NCBI GenBank assembly: GCA_026419785.1
Contig: JAODTK010001444.1
Location: forward strand, 930,001 to 994,000
Source: Sclerodactyla briareus
Taxonomy: Eukaryota; Echinodermata; Holothuroidea; Dendrochirotida; Sclerodactylidae
Length of the DNA stretch: 64,000 nucleotides
Direction of reading: 5' to 3'
Shown here: piece by piece, positions 25,398 through 35,379 of the stretch
How the letters are laid out: the number at the start of each line of letters is the position of its first letter
Numbering within the stretch: position 1 is the first letter of the stretch
Made by a program: the position numbers and the translations under genes
Notes under the pieces: model-generated
The model's input: only the letters and a program-made list of their open reading frames with translations
The model's database searches: none
Told to the model about the DNA's origin: nothing

Positions 25398-25559
25398 CTG
25401 GGAGCAAAAGGAATTGAGGGTGAACATAGATAAGACAAAGGTGTGTTCCCTGAGCCATATCTCAATTCCCGTATAGACTTTTCCGTGGATGTGCTGCCAA
25501 GCAGAGCATTAAAGCTTTAGCTGTCATTGTTCTCACACTGGATCCACAATAAATTCTTC

Positions 25560-26060
25560 TGGAAAATCCTGGTAGGTCAGCCACGACCCTATCTCGGCCC
25601 TAACTTCCCCCCTAGGGCGGAAGAATGGTAGAAGTGGTATCAGTGACCCTTTGTACTCAAATAAATTTCCGATTTTGGAATCCCGCAGTCCAACCGGACG
25701 TTTTTTCCCTAGTGGCTGTACTTGGCAGTTGCGATGGCTAGATTTGGGCTATCTGGGGTAACTGGGTTTTGTTACTGATATTTGCAATAAGTCCTTTTTG
25801 TCATCTGTGAGCAATCACATTGAAGTTCCACTCCTCCAGGTTCCGAGGTGAAAAGTGGGGGTCCTTGGGCGTGTCACTGACATCCTTCGATGGGGACGTA
25901 ATGCGATCCCGGGAGCTGGTTTTGGATAGCCTCCCTCCCTCGATATATGTTCAGCACTACTCAGAAGAGAAGACGTTTTCAACTCCAATCAACTACGGGC
26001 CAGGTTCCGATATGAGCCTCAATTTAACTTTTCTTAATATTCGTAATCATTAAATAATTA
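25560..26060 (+). mobile_element. decayed repeat element, pair of 9.39-9.64 kb
   Basis: 25740-25930 is the opposite-strand homologue of the repeat at 9400-9600. The plus-strand reading contains GFVTDICN, SSRFRGEKWGSLGVSLTSFD and then GDVMRSRELVLDS. The upstream stretch reads FFWKIL and VGQPRP in other frames, so the coding is broken by frameshifts. Family not identified; decayed retroelement is only the most likely class. Confidence 0.4.
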
Positions 26061-28364
26061 ATTTTATTCTGTAGCAAATCTGTGGGGTTCTAGTATGATT
26101 GCTGAAGAGCCAGTCGTACCCGCGGTGGAAATGGATGGTCATCACATTGGGCATATCTTAGACTGTTTGCTACTTCATGAACAGTACGATGGAGTGGATG
26201 TGCCACTGACACAACTAGAGCCAGGGTTGAGGTCCGGGACGGAACAAAATCAAGAAACTGCCTGTCCGCCACAATCAAGATCCTGTCATCACAAGCTTGC
26301 AGGGGCTCATCTTACCCCACCCCCTCCCCCCCCCCCCCCCCCGCATGTTCCCATCCAGTGATTATTGTACGATGGATCGTAAGACATTTTTAAAAATAAA
26401 AAATAAAGATAAACAACAGTTCCACATTGAGGTGGGTCTGTGGCCAGATAACAGAGAAACCCAAGAGGGACTAGACGACCTTTTACTGAGACGCGCAACT
26501 TCCCACCTGGGTCAAGTCTATTGGGGAGCATACCGGCCGGTCTGGACCTAGATCAATGGAGTAGGGCATAATCCGTACTGACTACGGTGATAGTTTGTTG
26601 GAACAATCACCCCGTTGGGGACAAGAAAAGAGCTGCCTCTAGTATGATTTTAAAAGACCCTCAAGGACAAGTCCTGGATTCCACTGCATGAGAACATTTC
26701 AGCAATGCTTCCTACCAAAATTACTCATTACTCATTAGTATACTGATACAAAGCCTCCAGAACATCCAACAAAAAAGAATGATCTAATAGACAGGGGCGC
26801 ATGGTGACAACCTAATCACCTTTAGTGTTGGATCACACACACCTCCCTACCATTGGCACTTCTTTCAGTTTCTGAGGCCTGCTATGGTTTTATAGATATT
26901 TACTAAATCTAGGGCTAATTTCCCTCTGCTTGACGTTTCTGGCAATTTTTTCCCTACTCAGACTGTGGCTAACTTATGCACCAGAATGATTTCCCTCCTC
27001 CAAATTCCGGAACAAAAGTCGGATCCCATAAGCCATTTGAAGGCCATGCACCTCGGGGGACGGGACATCGTGTCAACAGTTTCCAGGCACAGAATTGCAA
27101 TGCAACATATGGCAAATTTTGCAATGGGAAAACAGATCCCATCCATTTGTAACATGGTTTATTGCATGATGCATGTATCTCCAGCGATTCAACTCCAGGT
27201 TCTTTTATTGTTATTGAATTCTCGATGAGACTTGCATGTCCAGACTCTTTTTCTGATGCTCCTACTCCAAAAGACTGGTTAGAATGTGTGGAATGGTTTC
27301 AAGTCCACTATTAATCAACCAACTTTGCTTTAGTTCTTGTCTCCAAACACCTATGAATATTTGGGTTTGAGAAACTTGTCTTAATCTTTGTCAGAAACAG
27401 AGGTGGTCCTCACTATCAGCCAGAATTTGTTAGGCTTATTTTTGTCAATACCGAGGGATCATTAGGCACCAGATTAGGTAGGATGGACGCAAGTCTATTA
27501 TCACCGATACTTCATCAGACAGACATAGGTCTCATTATCACTGTACATTCAGCAGACAGATATTGGTCTCATTATCCCTGATACCTTTTAATGATGTTTG
27601 CCTACAAACATCCTAGGTAACCCTGATAATAACCCTTTCTTATTGTTTTGTCAAGAAAGGGACCCCCCTCCTGATGTATGTTTGAAAGAACCTAGGTATA
27701 TATATGTTGGGGTATAACTTGTTGTTTATGGGTAAAATGATGACATTGTAATCTTTGCCATGATTGTGGGCGGGGGATTTTCTCATTTTTTTTTTGGACT
27801 GCCTCAGGCGCATACGAGAGATTCGTCGGGGAGGGGGGGGGGAGAAGGGGGATATGTCAGAAAGAACCAAGAACCCAAGGGAGTGCACACTCCATGTTTG
27901 GGCCTCACACCCCCCCGATTGGCGAATAAGTACAATTATGGGCCCCTGGACATCATCTGCTGCAATTTTGCTAAATAACACCTGCAAAACCTCTATGAAC
28001 TGCCAAAAAAAAACAGTTTCTGTGTTGAAAATTTCATGATCACTCGGGTCATGTGGGGGGGGGGGGTGGCTGCCTCAAGTTACAACTAACTGTTGAAAGA
28101 TTTTGAGTACCTGGGCTTCTTAGAAGACGCCGCTCAGATAAACAACACCTGAGGTTTTGAACCAGGAGTTTGGTCACTGCCGGCAGGAGTTTCTATGTTT
28201 TCGGCACCTCACCACCACCATGGCAAAAAATATTCCATCATTAACGACAAGCTGAACCACTTTATTGGGCCAATTCATGTATGTTAGAACAGCCCAGGGC
28301 CTCTGAAGGTGTAGGTTCTCCGGGCAAATGTTAAAAATCATGTTTTTATTATTAAGAATGACAT
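26061..28364. other. intronic sequence, no gene recognised
   Basis: This contains C-runs (about 26328-26342), a G-run near 27832 and another near 28056. GC-balanced open frames at 26095-26361 and 26965-27228 overlap antisense frames and have no family resemblance. They may belong to the same decayed element as 25560-26060. Confidence 0.4.
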
Positions 28365-28370
28365 TCTTAC

Positions 28371-28530
28371 AAGCTGAAAGTCTTTCATTCCATGTTGATG
28401 AAGGCTCTTCTTGTCGTCTTGGCTTTCTTTAGTTGATCCCTCTGGATCTGGAATCAGTTTAATTAATTTCACAGGAGGGCTCTGAAAGCTCCGTTGGGGG
28501 TCCATTGGAATTATATTTTTGCAGATTTTA
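28371..28530 (-). CDS. conventional protein kinase C, first C2-domain exon, frame broken
   Basis: The minus strand reads CKNIIPMDP, then in shifted frames segments matching NGLS, VKL, KLIPDPE, KKAKTTRRAFIN and WNE, and ends with a split TT| Phe codon before GTAAGA. This is the C2 stretch that in PKC alpha/beta reads IPMDPNGLSDPYVK to LNPxWNETFxF. The exon is 160 bp against about 156 in vertebrate genes. About five small insertions (an extra C in GACCCCC, an extra G before CTTTCAG, an extra base before GTGAAATT, an extra ATT, an extra AG after TGGAATGA) disrupt the frame. The acceptor TTTCAAG before 28530 is less certain. Because local identity stays high and the neighbouring exon is intact, sequencing error is more likely than a pseudogene. 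Confidence 0.8.
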
Positions 28531-30155
28531 CTTGAAAGGCAAAAGACACCATGGAACTTTTAGCATGAACATTTCAGTGGGAAGAGTAGTGCAAATGAAT
28601 TTCTCTAACCCTCAGTGAGTAGAACTGTATCTAGTGAGATGCTCTTCCTAATACAATGGACTGTACACATGAGTTTATTCAAGAATTTCCAAGGCAATTC
28701 AAACCTCAACTGCATTTCACCCAATCATAATGCATGGAAATAAGACTACAGTTACAATCATCTGCTGATGTCTACACACTAGGACCATTAGAGTTCAGAG
28801 CTATTATAGAAAACTAGAGCACTTATGGCGTCATAGTTCAAACCATACAAATTGAACTGAGAAACCTGTGAACGAGGGGAAAAAATCCTTGCGGCGCCCA
28901 TTCTAATGTGTTGTAGAAGCAGTCATTCTGTAATTTTTTCACAAGTGTCCATTAGGTCTTTTAACTTACCTTCGATTGTGACATATCTATGTCAGGGAGA
29001 CCGCCACGTTCAATGAACAATGTATCACAAGTTTGCTCAACATCCAAGAGTGACAATTGGGGGCCGAAAAGGTGATTGTAGATGAATGGACAGACAAACA
29101 GCAGATAGTTAGAGTACAAGGGAGAGAATGGCATGCAGATCAACAAGTGTGGCGGGGTGGGGCGTTAACAAGTTTTTGCCATAATATTTTGAGAAAACTT
29201 TGGAAATATTCTTCTCTCAATACTCAACACATAATCATCTTTAGAGAAATTGAGAGAAACCTGTTAAAAATGTTCATTACCCCTGTATTTGTGGGAAGCT
29301 ACGGAAGACTATATCATTTTTCAGAACTACTGTGATCAAGCAATCGAACAACCATCTACTGGAATTTCCACTATTTAGGCAGGCTTCATTTGAATAACAG
29401 ATCGAGAGGAATCCATATAGGGAGGCAGATCATTTCCAGGAGTCTCCTCTCTGTTCAGCATATCCGCAAACTACTACTGCCAAGTAAATGCAGCAAAACG
29501 CTCTGAGGAATAAACTGAAGCAGCATACAGGGGGGTGGGACTTAGTAGACAGTAGGAAAGAGAAACTTTGGCAGGAACTATGAACAGGTAAGCATTACAA
29601 AACCAACCATATCACATCGGATATGTCACAGTGAGGGGCTAGTTGTCCTATCATGCTTTGAAACTGAAACTAAAAAGTTTTTCATTTGAACAAGGTTCCG
29701 TCTGTTAGGACATGACGATCACAATGAATGCCTACTTCAGCAAATAACGACAGAAAGATATGGTAAAACAAACACACAACACATACAACATTAACTTTAT
29801 AATATATTCAAGTAGGACTGGGAATACAATAGTGGGAACTGTGCATAGACTGCATACAGGGAATAAAAAGACACATTTTGACATCACTGGTCAGGAGCTG
29901 ACTGGCTGAGAAATTGGGGCTGGGCATTTGGCCCCTGGTACAAAGGCTACAATGTATACTCCCCAGGTACAGTACACAACAGTGGGACTTTGTAATGGTT
30001 CCATTCAGCCCTTGGAATATTCAAGAAAATATAAAGGATCAATGAATTGAGAATGAATGCCATATTTGATTACTCATCTACAGGAAGAAAATTCAGTTCG
30101 CAATTACAGAATCAAATAATTCTATTCTTGGAGAAAACGGGGATCAGTCCACAAA
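28531..30155. other. no exon recognised; upstream PKC intron if gene continues
   Basis: I looked on the minus strand for the C1 zinc-finger exons (HxxC...CxxC pattern) and did not find them. AAAACTAGAGCAC around 28812 recurs at 30161, marking the start of a dispersed repeat. Otherwise featureless. Confidence 0.45.
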
Positions 30156-30159
30156 TTAA

Positions 30160-31110
30160 AAACTAGAGCACCAATGGTGCTGTAGCTCAAACGCTCAAAT
30201 GTACCATACAATTGTAAATTATTGATAAATGTTCAAGATCACGCGGCCAGGAGGCGTTTCAGCTCTCAAACCAGTGGCCTATTGTGCCCCTTTACAACTT
30301 TTGACCATGCATGGCCCAAAGAGGTCTTAGCAGTCCATAAATATTCCACATAATGGGCCGCGGGCCCACAGTGACTCTGGGCCTTGGGTCCTAAATCCCT
30401 GACCACCCTGGAGGTACAGCTATTAGACCATCATTATGACCGAACATCAGCACTGTGCAACAGACAGGAATTGTAGGAGGACAAATTTTGCATTATTTCA
30501 TATATTCGGGCCTAGGGCTCAAAATTCCCAAACACTCCAATGGCCCTCGACCCAAAGACCATTACATGTAACTTCGAAGAACATCAATTGAATCTTGTGG
30601 GAGGAGATGCATTTCAAGTATTATTGTTGGTGAAATTTCATAAAATGGGCCCCTCAGACCCAAGTGGACCGTGTGCGACCAAAATTCCTGAACACCCTGA
30701 AGGTATGGGTAATAGACCACATTGACCAAACATCAGCATTGCAACAAAGTTTGTAAGAGATACAAGATTTGCAGTATTTCATATAATGGGCCCTAGGGCC
30801 CAAAGTAGGGCCATGGACCAAAATTTCCCGAACACCCCTATGGCCTCTACCCAAGGACCATTACATGTAACTTCGAAGAACATCAATTGAATCTTGTGGG
30901 AGTAGATGCATTTCAAGTATTATTGTGTGAAATTTCATAAAATGGGCCCTTGGGCCCAAGTGGGAACTTGGACCTAAATTCCTGAACATCCCGAAGGAAC
31001 GGCGTAGACCACATTATGACCGAACATCAGCACTGTGACACCCCAAAATTCGTAGGAGGAGATACATTTTGAAATTTTACACATACTGGCCTATACGCTA
31101 GGATGAATGG
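30160..31110 (+). repeat. ~150-bp units arranged as ~300-bp dimers
   Basis: The word CATTACATGTAACTTCGAAG with its flanks appears at 30563 and 30861, about 298 bp apart. The half-unit words ATTATGACCGAACATCAGCA and TTTCATAAAATGGGCCC, and GAACACC/GAACATCC followed by GAAGG, alternate every ~150 bp. The upstream part (TGGCCTATTGTGCCCCTT) links it to 1300-1850, and 2520-2830 is an isolated dimer-like copy. Confidence 0.8.
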
Positions 31111-31333
31111 ATGGATTGGATGGATGCGTAGTTCTCGTATCATCAGTACAATAGTTACCACAGTAGGGGTAGCGTCAAGGCTGGAAAGGAGAACATGAAA
31201 TGAAGGCGGAATGTACGCCAAGTCCTCTGTGTAACAATGCCCTGGAGGAGAGCAGCTCACAAATTATCCCCAAAAGTTGAAATCTCTGAACAGGAAGGAA
31301 ACATATTTTTGTGATCGATAGACTTATTTAAAG

Positions 31334-31429
31334 GTGAACATTTTGGAAGCACCACTGTGATGCCAAAGCCTCCAGTAGAAATCGCAGGAGCCCAGATGCG
31401 CAAAGGCGGTGGTGCAGGTCCCATCTGGG
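31334..31429 (+). CDS. possible coding exon 1 of a small unknown gene
   Basis: The open plus-strand reading includes MPKPPVEIAGAQMRKGGG and then AGPIW, with an ATG at 31360. It ends at a consensus donor TGGG|GTGAGT in phase 1. Upstream, TTTAAAG could be an acceptor if the protein starts earlier; otherwise the ATG could be the start. The next candidate exon at 31956 is in matching phase, the pair giving a Glu codon G|AA. I do not recognise the protein. Confidence 0.35.
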
Positions 31430-31955
31430 GTGAGTTGAATATGAGAAATAGATGGATTGGGAACTTTGAGTACCCTGTAACATGCCATGGAGGAGAAACT
31501 GAGGGGGGAGGGTGGCCACAATTTGCGGCACTTACACAAGCTGCACCATAACTTTCTGTAAATAGTTGTATGTTAGGCAGTCTGGTGCAATATATCACAT
31601 GTGCATGTATACAAGTGGGTACGTGCTGTATCAAAGTCTGGCCTCCTGAACTTTGGATACTTGTACCCAAACAGAAGCACGGTCTGGAGGAATCCACTTG
31701 CCCACTGATTGAAGGGAAACTGCAAGGAGTGAATTATTAAAGGGCTAATATATCAGCTGGAGAAAAACTGAATGCCGTCAGTCCAAACACAAAGTTATTA
31801 CAACTTTTCGGTTATGAGTCGTTACAGTCCTTCGTGCAGGTTTATTGCACAAGATCGAAAAGCTTCCATCATGCAATAATGAAAGATGTCCTACTTGCAC
31901 AACCCTGCAAACAATTTATGTTTTCTATTGAAATTCCACATTATTTTCACTTCAG

Positions 31956-32086
31956 AAAGCATTCAGTCTTGGGAAGGCTCGCTGAGTGGGTTGGTCGGTG
32001 GTGATGGTTACTTTGGAGAGAAAGACAAAGACTTCTGTATGCTAAATGTTGACTTATTCAAGAGAATAGCAGAAATAAAACAATGA
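31956..32086 (+). CDS. possible terminal exon of the same small unknown gene
   Basis: A good acceptor (TTATTTTCACTTCAG) precedes 31956. The open frame then encodes SIQSWEGSLSGLVGGDGYFG followed by EKDKDFCMLNVDLFKRIAEI, KQ and a TGA stop. Its phase (two bases to complete a codon) fits the exon ending at 31429. An AATAAA overlaps the last codons and another lies near 32740. The joined product from the ATG at 31360 would be about 66 residues. Composition is protein-like (glycine turn, acidic-basic helix) but no family is recognised. Confidence 0.35.
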
Positions 32087-33110
32087 AATACCTTAACTTC
32101 CAGGGTTGCCAGTGAGACGTCATGCAATATGACACATGGGGATCTCCCCATTTCTCTGCAAACTTTGAAAGCCAATAACTCCACATAGATAACATCGTAT
32201 CGAAATGGGGTTTGGACCTATGAAAAAGTTCCATCCCAAGATAACCCTGGTGTATCTGAGCCTGCAGTTGCTCCTTTAACTATCGGACACAATGATATCA
32301 ATCCAGCAAACAACCCCTTTGGTCCAATGCTCAACACAAACTATGGACACAATGCAACTCAAGACACATAGGACTAATCTCCTTTAGATTTTTAGAATTG
32401 CCTATAGACCTTAGAGAATAGACAGATGCACAACTAGTTTTCATTGCCACAAATCTCAAATTCTGGGATCCATTGTGATTCCTGATTCAGCTGTGCAAAG
32501 AGTGACAAAATTGGTGTTGGAGGATGTGAAATAGATACATTTATTCATGTTCCCCTATAGCTCAATATCCCCATTGACACATACTGAAAATGGTCTAGAC
32601 TGCACATGATTAGTGTGACATAGACTGATCAATCTCTGTTACTGCAGTAATTCAATCAAAAGTCCTTGGCATTATTATAAAAGTTCCATTCTTTAAAGGA
32701 AAGGGTGCATTATTATCCCCATCTGTTTTTCTAGCCTATGCAATAAAATGGGAGAGAACCCAAGAGTGGGTTTCAGGGAAAACATGCCATAACTGCAAGA
32801 ACTCTGCAAAAAAGACAAACTGTGAATGAACTTCCAGTGACCCTGAATTGACCTCCAGTGACCCTGAATCGATATTGAAGAGTTCAAAACTACAGGTAAA
32901 CCATACCTACCAATAGTTGCACAAAAAAATGTGAAAAACTGTTTGTGTTCACCCAATACATACAAATTGTAAAGAGTAGTGTACTGTTTCGCCAGAAATC
33001 CTGCTGCTAACAAAGGTGAACACACACACTAACAATTCGCGAGTGCTCTCTTGCCGAGACAGAAAAGAAAGACGTGGCGTGTTGTTGGATGGACTCAGAT
33101 ACTTCACAAC
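32087..33110. other. no gene recognised; small dispersed-repeat fragment
   Basis: 32830-32915 carries GACCTCCAGTGACCCTGAAT and CAGGTAAACCATACCTACCA, a short fragment of the 12066-13190 family. The rest is AT-rich and featureless. Confidence 0.5.
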
Positions 33111-33119
33111 ATGGACTTC

Positions 33120-33420
33120 GGTAGGACTAGAACTGATCGTTACCATACAGTTGTATGGTAAGTACTATAACTGATCATTGACCATAGAGGCGCATGGTAG
33201 TAATAACTATAAATGGATTCTTGACCCCAGTTCTAGGTGAGGACTAAACTTAATCCTCGACCAACTGATCTTGACCATGCAGTTGTAGTCGTTCCATAAC
33301 TGATTTGGACTATCCATTCTATGGTACCTAATTTTGACCAACTGATCAAGTTCTATAACTGATTTGACTATCGGTTTCTACAGTAGGACTATAGTTCTAG
33401 TAGGGAGATATAAATGATTC
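33120..33420. repeat. degenerate ~50-60 bp tandem repeat
   Basis: Words such as CCATACAGTTGTATGGTA, ACTATAACTGATCATTGACC, CAACTGATC and TTCTATAACTGATTTGACTA recur about five times with drift. The first contains a short palindrome (CCATACA..TGTATGG). No coding. Confidence 0.7.
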
Positions 33421-34495
33421 CCAGGACAACGAATATAGAAGATCCCTGTGGAGTTGTGCACGGATGCCACATCACAGCCACTGTTGAAAATTCCCTTCAC
33501 TAAGTTAAGCCAGTTCATAAATAGTGACCATTATTCCGAGACAGTCTCAGTTAAAAAAGTAGCCTACACTTGTTTGTTCAGAATAACTGCCCCTTTCTTC
33601 ATGCACTAAAACATTGCCTTAATCTATCTACCCCTGCTGAGGCATGGCTGTATATCCCCTCAATCATTAACACATGGTGGGTTGTTGCCTGTTTTACATG
33701 AGTTTTTCCGGTCAAATCGTCGGAAGATTTTGTTATGATCTTCCAACTGTGAGTGGGCCCTGACAGAGAGGGTGATCAAACACAAGAGAATTAAGTAATT
33801 ATTAAATTTGCTATTAAGCCGGTCGTACACTTTTTTTCATCTTGAAAAAAAAAAAATTCCCCCACCACCAGGCCTTCACCCTGACACCCCCCCCCCAAAA
33901 AAAAACAAGTAGCAGCAGATAGTAGATATCTAGGTTTGAACAGGCCCACTACATCAGAAGGATTATACTTTTGCTGAGAGGACATATCTTTGATGCAGGC
34001 TGTGATTCAATCCGGCATCTCTTTTTTTATTCTGGTGACAGAACCCGCAGAGGTGGGGAATTGCTTGCTGGCATCAGGCGCGTGGACAATTCATGGGCCA
34101 GGCTGAAAAAAAGGGGGGAGAGAGAAAGAATGGCCCATCACCTGGTGACTAACGGTAAGACTTACTAATATGAACATCTCCCTGGGAGATTGCATCATCA
34201 GCATGTGGAAAATAGATAGGAAGATTGAGGGTCTTCTATGAATTTTATAGCATCAAATTGATATAAACAAAAATAAGCCATGTAAGCCTGCTTCCTGCGT
34301 CTTCAAATAGACATCCATGACACAGGCGAGCTATGAGAGTAACTAATGGCCATGATGGCGGGAGAGACATTTACCAAACACACACACACTTGGCTGTGAA
34401 TGGTTGTCTAGGCAGGGTATTTGACAATCTCTATCATCTCTGTGGGCCAACACAAAAAGTATAAGGATATGATTATTGGTGGCTCATGGAGCACT
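33421..34495. other. no gene recognised
   Basis: AT-rich sequence with an A-run (33846-33856) next to a C/A-run around 33888-33904. Nothing else stands out. Confidence 0.5.
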
Positions 34496-35330
34496 CCGCG
34501 GCCACCCAAAAACACAAGGCGATCGCGCCCAGTGTATCGCCTGGTTGCCGCGGGCGATCAGTGTTTCCATCTAATAGTCACATGCAACCAGTTCCAAGGA
34601 AGTAATGTGTTGCTTTAAGATTTTGGTTATAGCATTTAACCCACACTATTAATCAGTGATCAATTTCAAATTCGTCGGACTGATAATGGACAAGGGTACG
34701 AAGAGTGAGAAGTATAAGTTTGTGGAATGTGCTAAGATGCCGGAATTATTGCAAAATAGACACCAATATTCAACTTCCGATTGACGCATTTGTCATTTCA
34801 CATATCTCAGGACACCACTTAATACATGGGATTCAACCAATTGAACATTTGCATGAATTTTGAACAATTTTACACACTGCATAACCGCCAGTGACTTGAG
34901 TCAATTGTTAGCTGTAACATTTGGGGAATAAAACTAAGGTAGACAATACCAATCAAGCGCAGGAAATCAACCATTTGAAATGTGGGAAAACCCATGCGAA
35001 ATAGACACACTGAATGACCTCCAGTGTTCTCAACCCTATGTGAAGAATACAATTTTATATAGTGAATAATCCACAAGAGTGATCTAGCACAGAAAAGGAG
35101 TGGTTAATGAGGGAATGAAAAAATGAATTGAAACCGTGAATTTCGCATAAAGTATGTCAAATTAGACAACCCAATTAGCATATTTGACGCTTGATGTGAA
35201 ATCTAGTCAGTACATCTACTTCATTATCCCGCCATTATGTTGCCAACCCCAAGTCACCATAGCACTACGGTTCATCTGTAATCTTGCTAAGAGCCTGAAC
35301 AAGATTACCTAAATAGGCTAAGTCCTTACC
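34496..35330 (+). repeat. dispersed repeat copy B (GACCTCCAGTGACC family)
   Basis: It begins AAGGCGATCGCGCCCAGTGT with ATCGCCTGGTTG, proceeds through TCACATGCAACCAGTT, AATCAGTGATCAATTTC and AGTATAAGTTTGTGG, and ends with GAAATCTAGTCAGTAC to AAATAGGCTAAGT. It is shorter than copy A because internal modules are fewer. It lies directly upstream of the 595-bp array, whose right end carries a related terminus. Confidence 0.75.
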
Positions 35331-35379
35331 TAACCAGACACAGCCTGGCGGTAGCCGCCAATTGGATATCCCCACTTTG

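Larger units (their letters stand above)
19213..28370 (-). other. PKC intron (~9.2 kb) holding arrays and repeats
   Basis: The interval is bounded by the donor GTAAGA (28370-28365) and the acceptor CACACAG (19219-19213). Both junctions are phase 2 and split the same Phe codon, which supports direct splicing of the two C2 exons. The contents, listed separately, are a 4.8-kb minisatellite, a C-run, a possible unrelated exon and a decayed element. 26061-28360 has scattered C and G runs and a short CATTATC-type repeat around 27490-27590 but no recognised gene. Confidence 0.75.
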
